From: Pseudomonas viridiflava
GTDB taxonomy: Bacteria > Pseudomonadota > Gammaproteobacteria > Pseudomonadales > Pseudomonadaceae
Reading direction: 5' to 3'
Assembly: GCF_900601905.1 (NCBI RefSeq)
Contig: NZ_UWFA01000289.1
Span: forward strand, 62,001 to 126,000
DNA: 64,000 nt
Shown here: piece after piece, positions 38,015 to 46,913 of the stretch
Numbering within the stretch: the stretch's first letter is position 1
Layout of the letters: the number at the start of each line of letters is the position of its first letter
The notes under the pieces: model-generated
What the model saw: the letters and a program-made list of their open reading frames with translations, nothing else
The model's database searches: none
What the model was told of the DNA's origin: nothing
Made by a program: the position numbers and the translations under genes

Positions 38015-38036
38015 GATAACCTATATCTTGATAATC
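38015..38036. promoter_or_regulatory. Direct repeats in the finR-fpr intergenic region
   Basis: GATAACC (38015-38021) and GATAATC (38030-38036) repeat at 15-bp spacing in an AT-rich stretch between the divergent genes. They are candidates for FinR contacts; this is inference only. Confidence 0.35.
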
Positions 38037-38123
38037 CATTTAACAGATATTGTGCTTGCCACTAGAATACCGCGCAATAGCGCTCCCACCCGGCGCATGC
38101 GAATCTCAGGAGTTTCCACGTCA

Positions 38124-38903
38124 ATGAGCAACATGAACCACGAACGTGTACTTAGCGTCCATCACTGGAACGACACGCTCTTCAGTTTCAAGTGCACCCG
38201 CGATCCAGGTCTGCGTTTCGAGAACGGTCAATTTGTGATGATCGGTCTGCAGCAGCCGAACGGGCGCCCGCTCATGCGTGCTTACTCGATTGCCAGCCCA
38301 AACTGGGAAGAGCATCTCGAATTCTTCAGCATCAAAGTGCCGGATGGTCCGCTGACCTCCCAGTTGCAGCACTTGAAGGAAGGCGACGAGATCATCATCA
38401 GCAAGAAGCCTACGGGCACGCTGGTACTGGATGACCTCAAGCCGGGCAAGCATCTTTACCTGCTCAGCACCGGCACCGGTCTGGCGCCGTTCATGAGCGT
38501 CATCCAGGATCCTGAAACCTACGAGCGTTTCGAAAAAGTCATCCTCTGCCACGGTGTGCGTTACGTGAATGAAGTTGCCTACCGCGAATTCATCACCGAG
38601 CACCTGCCGCAGAACGAGTTCTTCGGCGAAGCGCTGCGCGACAAGCTGATCTACTACCCAACCGTTACCCGCGAGCCATTCGAGAACGAAGGCCGCCTGA
38701 CTGACCTGATGCGCAGCGGCAAGCTGTTCAGCGATATCGGTCTACCCCCTATCAACCCTCAGGACGACCGCGCCATGTTGTGCGGTAGCCCGAGCATGCT
38801 CGACGAGACCAGTGAAGTGCTGAACAGCTTCGGCCTGACGGTTTCGCCGCGTATGCGTGAGCCGGGCGATTACTTGATCGAGCGTGCATTCGTCGAGAAG
38901 TAA
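38124..38903 (+). CDS. fpr: Ferredoxin-NADP+ reductase Fpr
   Basis: Fpr exchanges electrons between NADPH and ferredoxin/flavodoxin through FAD and serves oxidative stress and iron-sulfur metabolism. The start at 38124 (MSNMNHERVLSVHHW) gives 259 residues, near the 258 of P. aeruginosa FprA. The FAD-binding motif RAYSIAS is at about residues 52-58, the NADP-binding STGTGLAPF near 114-122, and the C-terminus is RAFVEK. finR is divergent upstream, and a bidirectional terminator follows. Confidence 0.95.
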   Translation: MSNMNHERVLSVHHWNDTLFSFKCTRDPGLRFENGQFVMIGLQQPNGRPLMRAYSIASPNWEEHLEFFSIKVPDGPLTSQLQHLKEGDEIIISKKPTGTLVLDDLKPGKHLYLLSTGTGLAPFMSVIQDPETYERFEKVILCHGVRYVNEVAYREFITEHLPQNEFFGEALRDKLIYYPTVTREPFENEGRLTDLMRSGKLFSDIGLPPINPQDDRAMLCGSPSMLDETSEVLNSFGLTVSPRMREPGDYLIERAFVEK

Positions 38904-38952
38904 GCGCTGATTTACAGGCGGGATGTGTTTTGCACATCCGGCCCTCGTAACA

Positions 38953-38990
38953 AAAAAACCGCCTGGGGGTCACGGACCAGGCGGTTTTTT
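38953..38990. terminator. Bidirectional terminator between fpr and trmO
   Basis: AAAAAACCGCCTGG / CCAGGCGGTTTTTT form a 14-bp stem with T-runs on both strands, serving the convergent fpr (+) and trmO (-). Confidence 0.9.
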
Positions 38991-39028
38991 TGTGCTCGCT
39001 GTTGTGCGCCTTCCAGTGCTGCGGACCG

Positions 39029-39733
39029 CTAAGCGTCGGCCGGGACCACTTCGAGCACGTTGATCATTCCGGGCTGCGGGTAGTGCCAGCGTACGTCCAG
39101 ATCCCAGAATTGTGCGCCGTAGCGGCGTTCCGGGGTGGGGGTCTGGTAGGCCGGGCGCGGGTCTTGTGCGAGGCATTGTTCGATCAGCTCGATCAACGGT
39201 TCTCCCAGGCGCAAACCATGTCCATGGGCCTGGGTCAGTGCGCTGGGCTCCCACTGTACCGGGATCAAGGCCGGCGCTGCACTGGCAATCTGGTTGCTGG
39301 CGGCCGCTACGCTGTCTGCGTAAGGCACATAAGGTTTGATATCCAGTACCGGGGTGCCGTCCAGCAGATCGATACCGGAAAGCCACAGGCGCCCGGCTTC
39401 GATCTTATCGAGCTTGACTACCGATTGACCGATGCCGTTGGGGCGGTGGGTGGCGCGAGTAGCGAACACGCCCATTGACTGATTACCGCCCAGGCGTGGT
39501 GGCCGAACCTTGAGACGTGGCTTGTCTTCCAGTGCCAGGTGAAACAGAAACAACAGCCAGACATGGCTGACCTGTTCCAGGCCTTGCACGGCATCGCCTT
39601 GATCAAAGGGCGCAACCAGTTCCAGCACGCCACGCGCCGCGGGTGCCAATTGCGGCTGGCGCGGGATGGCGAACTTCTCCTTGAAACAGGAGCGTACGAA
39701 GCCGATGGGGGAGACGCTATAGGTGGCAGGCAT
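39029..39733 (-). CDS. trmO: tRNA (N6-threonylcarbamoyladenosine37-N6)-methyltransferase TrmO
   Basis: TrmO (YaeB/TsaA family) methylates t6A37 of tRNA-Thr(GGU) using SAM. The 234-residue protein shows the family core IGFVRSCFKEKFAIPRQP in two parts, EQVSHVWLLFLFH, the SAM-binding ATRATHRPNGIGQS (about 92-105) and DIKPYVPYAD. Its C-terminal half is the usual less conserved domain. A REPIN lies upstream. Confidence 0.93.
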   Translation of the reverse strand: MPATYSVSPIGFVRSCFKEKFAIPRQPQLAPAARGVLELVAPFDQGDAVQGLEQVSHVWLLFLFHLALEDKPRLKVRPPRLGGNQSMGVFATRATHRPNGIGQSVVKLDKIEAGRLWLSGIDLLDGTPVLDIKPYVPYADSVAAASNQIASAAPALIPVQWEPSALTQAHGHGLRLGEPLIELIEQCLAQDPRPAYQTPTPERRYGAQFWDLDVRWHYPQPGMINVLEVVPADA

Positions 39734-39759
39734 GAGTAGGCGCTCAGGAGTATGCGCTC

Positions 39760-39852
39760 CTGTGGGAGCAAGCTTGCTTGCGAAGGCTTTAGTCCAGACT
39801 CAAGAAATGTTTTGCTTGTACTGGCCTCTTCGCGAGCAAGCTCGCTCCCACC
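39760..39852. repeat. REPIN: inverted pair of REP palindromes
   Basis: GTGGGAGCAAGCTTGCTTGCGAAGG (about 39761-39785) and its inverted partner CTTCGCGAGCAAGCTCGCTCCCAC (about 39827-39851) lie between DUF1456 and trmO. Confidence 0.85.
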
Positions 39853-39867
39853 TAGAGTTGCGCAGGA

Positions 39868-40329
39868 TTAGCCGCGAACGCGCAGCGTCAGGCCCTTGAG
39901 GAAGTTGCGCAGCAGCTGGTCGCCACAGGTGCGGTAGTTGCTGTGGCCGAATTTACGGAACAGGGCGCTCAGCTCGGGTTTGGACACCGGGAATTCCACC
40001 GACTTGAGGATCGCATGCATGTCTTCTTCTTTCAGCTCGAAAGCGACTCGCAGCTTCTTCAGCACCGTGTTGTTGGTCACCGGCAGCTCAACCGGCTGCG
40101 GCGCGCGGCTGTCGTCCTTGCCGCGTTTGAAGATCACCAGGCCATCGAGGAAGTGCGCCATGATTTCATCGCTGCAGTTCAGGTAGCCTTCCTCTTCTTC
40201 CTTTTTGGTGAACGCGATCACGTCGGCCTTGGTGATTTCAAGACCACCGAGTTGGGTGATGTCGACAATCTTGCCGTCACTGATATCTAGCATGTAGCGC
40301 ACGCTGCGCAGAACGTCGTTGTTCATCAT
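39868..40329 (-). CDS. DUF1456 (YehS-family) protein
   Basis: A 153-residue protein made of two similar DUF1456 repeats: the first (about 1-68) with DVLRSVRYMLDISDGKIVDI, the second (about 85-150) with TVLKKLRVAFELKEEDMHAIL and the conserved end LRNFLKGL. No catalytic motif is visible and no function is established to my knowledge. The two possible start codons (40329, 40326) differ by one residue. It lies on the minus strand between the pseudouridine-synthase-like gene and trmO. Confidence 0.88.
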   Translation of the reverse strand: MMNNDVLRSVRYMLDISDGKIVDITQLGGLEITKADVIAFTKKEEEEGYLNCSDEIMAHFLDGLVIFKRGKDDSRAPQPVELPVTNNTVLKKLRVAFELKEEDMHAILKSVEFPVSKPELSALFRKFGHSNYRTCGDQLLRNFLKGLTLRVRG

Positions 40330-40394
40330 GATGCATAAATCCTGGTATGTCGGGGGTCATGCCGCGCGACACGTTCGCGCGGCTCTGAACTGAA

Positions 40395-41105
40395 TTAGAA
40401 CTTCTCTTTGGAAGTCATGTAGCGCCATTGGCCTTCTGGCATTTTGCCCATGGAAACCCCGCCGATGCGGATGCGGCGCACGGCAATGATTTTCAGGCCA
40501 ACGGCTTCGCAGAGCTGGGCAATGATGCCAGGCTGCGGGTTTTTCATGGCAAAGCGCAGACGGTTTTCGTTCTGCCAGCTGGCTTTGACGGCGGGCAATT
40601 CCTTGCCTTTGTACGTCAGGCCGTGATTCAGGCGATTGAGCCCGTGAGCGACCATGTCGCCGGAAATTTCCACCACGTATTCCTGCTCGATCTTGCTGCG
40701 GTCATCGGTCAGTTTGCGCAGGATCTTCCAGTCCTGGCTGAACACCATCAGACCGCTGGCATTGGCTTGCAGCGTCGAAATGGGCTCAAGGCGCAGGAAG
40801 TGCCCTTTGAGTGGGCGTTTTCCAAAGCTGTGCTCCTCGGAGAGGGTCGCCGGGGTGATCAGCGCCAGTGCATCGGCTTCGCTGAGATCCGCAGGCTTGT
40901 GGAAGATGATCGTCACCGGCTCCGGCGTATCGGCCTTGGCCTGTGGGTCGAGGACCACTGTCTGGGTGTCGACCTTGAACTGCGGCTCGTCGATGACCTG
41001 GCCGTCTACGGTGACCCAGCCGCCTTCAATGAAAAGCTCGGCCTCGCGACGGGAACACCCGGTCAGCTCGATAAGGCGTTTGGAGAGGCGGATGGGTTCT
41101 GACAT
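40395..41105 (-). CDS. RluF/RsuA-related protein lacking the catalytic aspartate
   Basis: The 236-residue protein has an S4 RNA-binding domain (about 4-50: RLSKRLIELTGCSRREAELFIEGGWVTVDG in parts) and a pseudouridine-synthase-like domain (about 60-230). In active RsuA/RluF enzymes the catalytic Asp lies in a GRLDxDTxGL motif. Here the aligned segment is ISTLQANASGLMVFSQDW, so Arg and Asp are replaced by Thr and Gln (40395-41105, near residue 110). I recall the same LQANASGL in other Pseudomonas orthologues. It may bind rRNA without modifying it. Upstream is a REPIN and the rimO-GNAT block. Confidence 0.8.
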   Translation of the reverse strand: MSEPIRLSKRLIELTGCSRREAELFIEGGWVTVDGQVIDEPQFKVDTQTVVLDPQAKADTPEPVTIIFHKPADLSEADALALITPATLSEEHSFGKRPLKGHFLRLEPISTLQANASGLMVFSQDWKILRKLTDDRSKIEQEYVVEISGDMVAHGLNRLNHGLTYKGKELPAVKASWQNENRLRFAMKNPQPGIIAQLCEAVGLKIIAVRRIRIGGVSMGKMPEGQWRYMTSKEKF

Positions 41106-41231
41106 GACAAACAGCCGTTACTTGAGAGAAAGGCCGACATTGTACCCGTGCCCGCCCGGTTAATCGCGGCAACATTGCAAATGGAGGGTAATCAGTGTGG
41201 TTACCTGCTGGCGCGAGGTGGGTGATCACCT

Positions 41232-41317
41232 GCAGGAGCGCGCTTGCCCGCGATGACATCAGCCCAGGCGAAAATAGGTTGGCTCTGAAATCGAATCGCG
41301 GGCAAGCGCGCTCCTAA
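41232..41317. repeat. REPIN of the AGGAGCGCGCTTGCCCGCGA class
   Basis: AGGAGCGCGCTTGCCCGCGATG (41234-41255) and CGCGGGCAAGCGCGCTCCT (41297-41315) form an inverted pair between the RluF-like and GNAT genes. Its right arm reaches the GNAT stop codon region. Confidence 0.8.
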
Positions 41318-41769
41318 AGACGTTGGCGTTGTTTCAATCGCATCCGCAGCATCGGATACGGCTGCCCCAGACCGTCTACTTCCGAGCGGCTGATCACTTC
41401 GAACCCTTGCTTGAGGTAGAAACCCAGCGCCTGCGGGTTTTGCTCGTTGACGTCCAGCAGGCTGACATCGAAGTGTTCGATGCCATGCGCCAACAGCTGT
41501 TTACCCAGCCCCTGACCACGGTGTTGCGGGTCGATGAACAGCATCTCGAGCTTCGAGCGGCTCACCCCCGCAAAACCGGTGATGTTCAATTGATCATCGC
41601 GGGTACAGAACAGCGTGACGGTCTCCAGGTAGCTGGACAGCAGCAGGTCTTTGAGCATCGTCACGTAGGCGTCAGGCAGAAAGTCGTGGGTGGCGCGCAC
41701 CGAGTCTTCCCACACCTGAGTCAGTTGCGGGTATTCGTCCTTGTGAGGTGTTGAAATAAAAGGGTGCAT
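41314..41769 (-). CDS. GNAT-family N-acetyltransferase
   Basis: A 151-residue GNAT protein with the acetyl-CoA-binding motif HRGQGLGKQL at about residues 84-93 and the ALGFYLKQGFEVI motif B near 119. Overall it resembles E. coli YjaB. The substrate is unknown. It is encoded downstream of rimO on the same strand, separated from it by a terminator, and its stop codon region abuts a REP element. Confidence 0.85.
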   Translation of the reverse strand: MHPFISTPHKDEYPQLTQVWEDSVRATHDFLPDAYVTMLKDLLLSSYLETVTLFCTRDDQLNITGFAGVSRSKLEMLFIDPQHRGQGLGKQLLAHGIEHFDVSLLDVNEQNPQALGFYLKQGFEVISRSEVDGLGQPYPMLRMRLKQRQRL

Positions 41770-41829
41770 GGGCTTGGCTCCGTCTGGCCGCTGCGCAAAG
41801 GACAGTCGTCATGTGTTCGACTCATAAAA

Positions 41830-41856
41830 AGCCCCGCCGTTTGAAGGGCAGGGCTG
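41830..41856 (-). terminator. Rho-independent terminator of rimO
   Basis: On the minus strand AGCCCTGCC / GGCGGGGCT pair over 9 positions (one G-U) with loop CTTCAAAC, followed by TTTTT. Confidence 0.8.
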
Positions 41857-41882
41857 TTTTGTAGCGCGGCAATCTGAAAGGG

Positions 41883-43226
41883 TCAGATCGTTTCGGCCCA
41901 CAGGTCGTATTCGTCAGCGTCGGTGACCCGGCACATGATCTTGTCACCGGGTTTGACGGTGCTGCCTTCATCAAGACCAATGAACACGTTACCGTCGATT
42001 TCCGGCGCATCGAAGAAGCAGCGGCCGACGGCACCTTGTTCGTCGACTTCATCGATCAGCACTTCGATTTCGCGACCGATGCGCATCTGCAGGCGTGCCG
42101 CACTGATGGCTTGTTGATGGGCCATGAAACGATCCCAACGATCCTGCTTGATGTCGTCCGGCACGATGGCCGCGTCCAGCAGGTTGGCGGGCGCGCCTTC
42201 AACCGGCGAGTACTGGAAGCAACCGACGCGGTCGAGCTGCGCTTCGGTCAGCCAGTCGAGCAGGTACTGGAAGTCTTCTTCGGTTTCGCCTGGGAAGCCG
42301 ACGATGAAGGTCGAGCGGATGATCAGATCCGGGCACTGCTCGCGCCAGTTTTTGATCCGCGCCAGGGTCTTGTCTTCGAACGCCGGGCGCTTCATCAGCT
42401 TGAGAATCTTCGGGCTGGCGTGCTGGAACGGAATGTCCAGGTACGGCAGGATTTTCCCGGCGGCCATCAGCGGGATCAGCTCGTCCACGTGCGGGTACGG
42501 GTAGACGTAGTGCAGGCGCACCCAGACACCCAGGGAGCTGAGGGCTTCGCACAGTTCGGTCATGCGCGTCTTGACCGGCGCGCCGTTCCAGAAGCCGGTG
42601 CGGTATTTGATATCGACGCCGTAGGCGCTGGTGTCCTGGGAAATTACCAGCAGTTCTTTCACGCCGGCCTTGACCAGACGCTGGGCTTCGTCGAGGACGT
42701 CACCCACCGGGCGGCTGACCAGTTTGCCGCGCATGGACGGGATGATGCAGAAGCTGCAGCTGTGGTTGCAGCCTTCGGAAATCTTCAGGTACGCGTAATG
42801 GCGCGGAGTCAGCTTGACGCCCTGTGGCGGCACCAGATCGATCAGCGGGTTGTGATCAAGATTGGGCGGCGCGGCATCATGCACGGCATTGACCACTTGC
42901 TCGTATTGCTGTGGGCCAGTCACCGACAACACGCTGGGGTGAACGTCACGGATCACGCTTTCATCAACACCCATGCAACCGGTAACGATGACCTTGCCGT
43001 TTTCCTTGATCGCATCGCCAATGACTTCCAGCGACTCGGCCTTGGCGGCGTCGATGAAGCCACAGGTATTGACCACGACGACGTCCGCGTCCTGATAAGT
43101 CGCGACGACTTCATAACCTTCCATGCGCAGTTGGGTGAGGATGCGCTCGGAATCGACCAGGGCTTTTGGGCAACCCAGTGAAACAAAGCCAACCTTGGGT
43201 GCGGATGGCGTGGTGACGGTGGACAT
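41883..43226 (-). CDS. rimO: Ribosomal protein uS12 methylthiotransferase RimO
   Basis: RimO is a radical-SAM enzyme that methylthiolates Asp89 of ribosomal protein S12. The 447-residue protein has the N-terminal UPF0004 domain with three cysteines (GCPK, NTCG, TGCM), the radical-SAM cluster motif CNHSCSFC near residues 152-159, and a C-terminal TRAM domain (about 378-445). The start at 43226 gives [18 protein letters not shown], with conservation beginning at [10 protein letters not shown]. kup lies divergently 271 bp away. Confidence 0.97.
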   Translation of the reverse strand: MSTVTTPSAPKVGFVSLGCPKALVDSERILTQLRMEGYEVVATYQDADVVVVNTCGFIDAAKAESLEVIGDAIKENGKVIVTGCMGVDESVIRDVHPSVLSVTGPQQYEQVVNAVHDAAPPNLDHNPLIDLVPPQGVKLTPRHYAYLKISEGCNHSCSFCIIPSMRGKLVSRPVGDVLDEAQRLVKAGVKELLVISQDTSAYGVDIKYRTGFWNGAPVKTRMTELCEALSSLGVWVRLHYVYPYPHVDELIPLMAAGKILPYLDIPFQHASPKILKLMKRPAFEDKTLARIKNWREQCPDLIIRSTFIVGFPGETEEDFQYLLDWLTEAQLDRVGCFQYSPVEGAPANLLDAAIVPDDIKQDRWDRFMAHQQAISAARLQMRIGREIEVLIDEVDEQGAVGRCFFDAPEIDGNVFIGLDEGSTVKPGDKIMCRVTDADEYDLWAETI

Positions 43227-43497
43227 TGGCTAACCTCGGCGTGATGGGGTGCTTCGGCGATCAGCCGGGGCACCTGTCGGGCGCTTGGGTGCGCCTCTGA
43301 TCAAAAAGTGCGCAATTCTAGCGATCAGTCGGGCGATTGACCAGCGTTATACCGAGAATTACGACGAGTGCTGCGCTATGCTTCGCGGCGTTACTGAATA
43401 TGTCGGTTTTTACCCCGGTCCGGGGCACGTATTACCTGTTGGCGACTCAAAACATCCGCATGTTTTGCAGCGCAAGCCCAGGTTTCAGGAGTGGTAC

Positions 43498-45396
43498 ATG
43501 AGTCAAGCAAGCAGTCAGGCTGAAACCGGGCATCAGACAGCAAAACCTCTCGCATTGTTAATCGCCGCAGTGGGGGTCGTGTATGGCGATATCGGCACCA
43601 GCCCGCTGTATACCCTCAAGGAAGTGTTTCAGGGCGGTTATGGCGTGGACGTCAGCCACGATGCAGTGCTCGGTATCCTCTCGCTGATCTTCTGGTCGTT
43701 GATCTGGGTCGTCTCCTTCAAATACATGGCCTTCATTCTGCGCGCCGATAACCAGGGCGAGGGCGGCATCATGGCGCTAACCGCCCTGGCGAGACGGGCC
43801 TCGGCCAAGCACCCGAAGCTGCAGATGACCATGGTGGTGTTCGGCCTGTTTGGTGCCGCGCTGTTCTACGGCGACAGCATGATCACCCCGGCGATTTCCG
43901 TGCTCTCGGCCATGGAGGGCCTGGAACTGGCCTTTGACGGCATCGAGCATTGGGTGGTGCCCATGGCGCTGGTGGTGCTGGTGGGGTTGTTCCTGATCCA
44001 GCGCCACGGCACGGCGCGCATCGGCGTACTGTTCGGTCCGGTGATGGTGACCTGGTTCGTGGTGCTCGGGTTACTGGGCATCAACGGCATCGTGCACCAG
44101 CCTGAAGTGCTGCACGCTATGAATCCGCTGTGGGCCGTGCGCTTCTTTATTGTTCATCCGGGCATCGGCGTCGCGATTCTCGGCGCGGTCGTACTGGCCC
44201 TGACCGGTGCCGAAGCGCTGTATGCCGATATGGGCCACTTTGGTCGCAAGCCCATTGCCCGGGCCTGGTTTGCTTTGGTACTGCCTGCGCTGGTGCTCAA
44301 TTACTTCGGCCAGGGCGCACTGGTACTGGAAAACCCGGAAGCGGCGCGCAACCCGTTCTACCTGCTGGCCCCGAGCTGGGCCTTGTTGCCGCTGATCGGC
44401 CTGTCGACGCTGGCGACGGTTATTGCCTCGCAAGCGGTGATTTCCGGCGCGTTCTCCATGACGCTGCAAGCGATCCAGCTCGGCTACATTCCACGCATGC
44501 ACATTCAACACACCTCCAGCGATGCTCAGGGCCAGATCTACATCGGCGCAGTGAACTGGGCGCTGATGGTGGGCGTGATCCTGCTGGTGCTGGGCTTCGA
44601 GTCCTCCGGCGCATTGGCGTCTGCCTATGGTGTGGCAGTGACCGGGACCATGTTCTGCACCACGATTCTGGTGTCCTCGGTAATGCTGCTGCTCTGGAAG
44701 TGGCCAGCGTTTCTGGCGGTGCCATTGCTGCTTGGGTTGCTGCTGGTGGACAGTCTGTTCTTCGCTGCCAACGTTCCCAAAGTGGTGCAGGGCGGGGCGT
44801 TTCCGGTAATCGCCGGGGTTGTCCTGTTCATCCTGATGACCACCTGGAAACGTGGCAAGCAATTGTTGGTGGAGCGCATCGACGAAGGCGGCCTGCCGCT
44901 GCCGATTTTCATCAGCAGCATCAGCGTTCAGCCGCCGCACCGGGTTCAGGGCACCGCAGTGTTTCTGACGGCCCGTTCGGACGCAGTGCCTCATGCGTTG
45001 TTGCATAACATGCTGCACAACCAGGTGTTGCACGAGCAGGTGGTGTTACTCACCGTCGTCTACGAGGACAGTCCGCGTGTTCCGGCGCAGCAGCGCTTTG
45101 AAGTCGAGGCCTTCGGCGAAGGGTTCTACCGGGTGATTCTGCACTTTGGCTTCATTGATGAGCCGGATGTGCCCGCCGCTTTGGCGCTGTGTCACCTCAA
45201 GGAGCTGGACTTCAGCCCGATGCGGACGACCTACTTCCTGAGCCGTGAAACGGTGATCCCGTCGAAAATCGTCGGCATGGCGCGTTGGCGTGAAGCGCTG
45301 TTTGCGTTCATGTTGAAGAATGCCAATGGCAACCTGCGGTTCTTCAAACTGCCGTTCAATCGGGTGATCGAGTTGGGGACCCAAGTGGAGATGTAG
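43498..45396 (+). CDS. kup: Potassium transporter Kup
   Basis: Kup is a proton-coupled potassium importer of the inner membrane. The start at 43498 ([11 protein letters not shown]) with AGGAG upstream gives 632 residues; the open frame continues to 43249, but that extension is unconserved. The protein has about 12 transmembrane helices (to about residue 435) beginning with the signature [19 protein letters not shown], and a cytoplasmic C-terminal domain. A bidirectional terminator follows the REPIN downstream. Confidence 0.95.
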   Translation: MSQASSQAETGHQTAKPLALLIAAVGVVYGDIGTSPLYTLKEVFQGGYGVDVSHDAVLGILSLIFWSLIWVVSFKYMAFILRADNQGEGGIMALTALARRASAKHPKLQMTMVVFGLFGAALFYGDSMITPAISVLSAMEGLELAFDGIEHWVVPMALVVLVGLFLIQRHGTARIGVLFGPVMVTWFVVLGLLGINGIVHQPEVLHAMNPLWAVRFFIVHPGIGVAILGAVVLALTGAEALYADMGHFGRKPIARAWFALVLPALVLNYFGQGALVLENPEAARNPFYLLAPSWALLPLIGLSTLATVIASQAVISGAFSMTLQAIQLGYIPRMHIQHTSSDAQGQIYIGAVNWALMVGVILLVLGFESSGALASAYGVAVTGTMFCTTILVSSVMLLLWKWPAFLAVPLLLGLLLVDSLFFAANVPKVVQGGAFPVIAGVVLFILMTTWKRGKQLLVERIDEGGLPLPIFISSISVQPPHRVQGTAVFLTARSDAVPHALLHNMLHNQVLHEQVVLLTVVYEDSPRVPAQQRFEVEAFGEGFYRVILHFGFIDEPDVPAALALCHLKELDFSPMRTTYFLSRETVIPSKIVGMARWREALFAFMLKNANGNLRFFKLPFNRVIELGTQVEM

Positions 45397-45414
45397 AAGC
45401 CCTGCAGTCGCCTC

Positions 45415-45503
45415 GCAGGAGCGGCTTTAGCCGCGAGCGATAGCGCTGTCGACGAGGATCTCGCGCATCGCAGCCATCTTCGCGGATAAAGCCGCTCCTA
45501 CGG
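45415..45503. repeat. REPIN of the GGAGCGGCTTTAGCCGCGA class
   Basis: GCAGGAGCGGCTTTAGCCGCGAGC (about 45416-45439) and CGCGGATAAAGCCGCTCCTACGG (about 45481-45503) form an inverted pair after kup. Confidence 0.8.
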
Positions 45504-45522
45504 GAAAGCGCAGCGTAATCAC

Positions 45523-45562
45523 AAAAAATCCCCGTGAGCCTCACAGCTCACGGGGATTTTTT
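45523..45562. terminator. Bidirectional terminator between kup and the AcvB-type gene
   Basis: AAAAAATCCCCGTGAG / CTCACGGGGATTTTTT form a 16-bp perfect stem with an 8-base loop and T-runs on both strands. Confidence 0.92.
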
Positions 45563-45581
45563 TGCAGCGGGCTAACGTCGC

Positions 45582-46913
45582 TTACTGCGCTGCGGCCTTA
45601 TTGCGCTTATCGATGAAGGCGATCAAACGCTTGGCCAGCGCCGGGTAGTCTTCGTCAAAGTGATGACCACCCGGTAACTGCAGTTTCTCGCCAACCGCGG
45701 TGGTGTCGGTGCAGCCGCTTTCCTTGACCTCTTCGACGCCATACACGCACAACACCTTCTCGGGCGGCAGCTTGGCCATTTCCGGGCCGGTCTGCAGGTC
45801 TTTGCCTGCAGCGCCCAACCAACCGTCGACGCGGATTTCGAAGCTGCCAGTGCGAGCGAAGGCCAGCAGGATCATGCCGTCAACTTTGTCTTGATCCTCG
45901 GTCGACATGCGGTTGTAGACCGCAGGTAGCACATCCGCACCAAACGAGTAACCAGCGAGGATGAAGCGCTTGGTGCCCCATTTCTGACGGTAATGCTGCA
46001 TCAGTTCGGACAGGTCAGTGGCGGTCTGCTCCGGGGATTTGTGTTCCCAGTAATAGCGCAGCACATCGATACCGACCACTGGATAGCCCATGCCAGCCAT
46101 GTCACCGGCAACGACTTTGTCCAGGTCGCGCCAACCGCCGTCACCGGACAGGAACAGCGTCACAGTGTCCTTGGGTTGCGCGCTGGGCACTTCCACGACC
46201 GGGATACCGAGGCCACCGCCTTTGTCGTCTTCACCTACCAGCTTGTGGCGCAGTTCGCTGTTCAGGACTTGAGGCAACTTGATGTCGTAGTCGCTGATGC
46301 TGGTGTCAGCGTTGGCCTGGTTGCGCACAAAGGTGGCGGGCTCGTCGTCAGGGAAATCGTTCCACGCCACCGTCCAGTGCCCGTGCGGTGCGCTTTGCGG
46401 GAGCGCCACGTCGCAGATCACCGGTGGCGTGTCATCCGGATCAACCGGTTTGACGGGCTGTGAAGGCTGCTCAACGTAGAAGCCTACCGAGATGGCTTCG
46501 GCCTTGTCGTTCTGCTGCCCGGCGAGCCAGCGCCAGGCCAGGGTTGCGCCCGGACCGATACCGGCAACGACGGTAGGCGCGGCGTCGAGCTTGCTCAGCG
46601 CATCGTTGAAAGTCGCCTGTTGCAGGACGCAATTGTCTTTGGGCAGCACTACCTGAATGATCCGGGCCGATGCATCCTGGCTGAGTGCCAGCAGTTGTTT
46701 GTCCGAAAGCAGGTCGTCAGCGGTCACTGCGAGGGCAACCCGCACTTTGGTCCTGCTGCCGGGTGTCACGTCGATCAGCGCCGAGCCATCGGCCAGTGAG
46801 GAGCGCTCAAGGTTGGCAGGAGGAGCAGGGCGGCTCCACAGCCAGACCCCGAGAATCAAAGCCACAACAATAAGCAATGCTGCGAGCAAAATGCGCCGGT
46901 AGCGTCGAATCAT
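45582..46913 (-). CDS. AcvB/VirJ-type periplasmic aminoacyl-phosphatidylglycerol hydrolase
   Basis: A 443-residue exported serine hydrolase. The N-terminal hydrophobic segment (about residues 8-27) anchors or exports it. The first domain carries VVAGIGPGATLAW, and the second alpha/beta-hydrolase domain has GYSFGAD (about 318-324), the GxSxG nucleophile motif, with a C-terminal His in GGHHFDEDY. In P. aeruginosa PA0919, encoded next to mprF (PA0920), removes the aminoacyl group from alanyl-phosphatidylglycerol, and Agrobacterium AcvB does so for lysyl-PG. Here it overlaps the mprF stop (ATGA), so the two form one operon. Confidence 0.87.
   Translation of the reverse strand: MIRRYRRILLAALLIVVALILGVWLWSRPAPPANLERSSLADGSALIDVTPGSRTKVRVALAVTADDLLSDKQLLALSQDASARIIQVVLPKDNCVLQQATFNDALSKLDAAPTVVAGIGPGATLAWRWLAGQQNDKAEAISVGFYVEQPSQPVKPVDPDDTPPVICDVALPQSAPHGHWTVAWNDFPDDEPATFVRNQANADTSISDYDIKLPQVLNSELRHKLVGEDDKGGGLGIPVVEVPSAQPKDTVTLFLSGDGGWRDLDKVVAGDMAGMGYPVVGIDVLRYYWEHKSPEQTATDLSELMQHYRQKWGTKRFILAGYSFGADVLPAVYNRMSTEDQDKVDGMILLAFARTGSFEIRVDGWLGAAGKDLQTGPEMAKLPPEKVLCVYGVEEVKESGCTDTTAVGEKLQLPGGHHFDEDYPALAKRLIAFIDKRNKAAAQ

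Noticed and set aside
43249..43497. N-terminal extension of kup
   Set aside because: The extra 83 codons are unconserved, and a normal ribosome site precedes the ATG at 43498.
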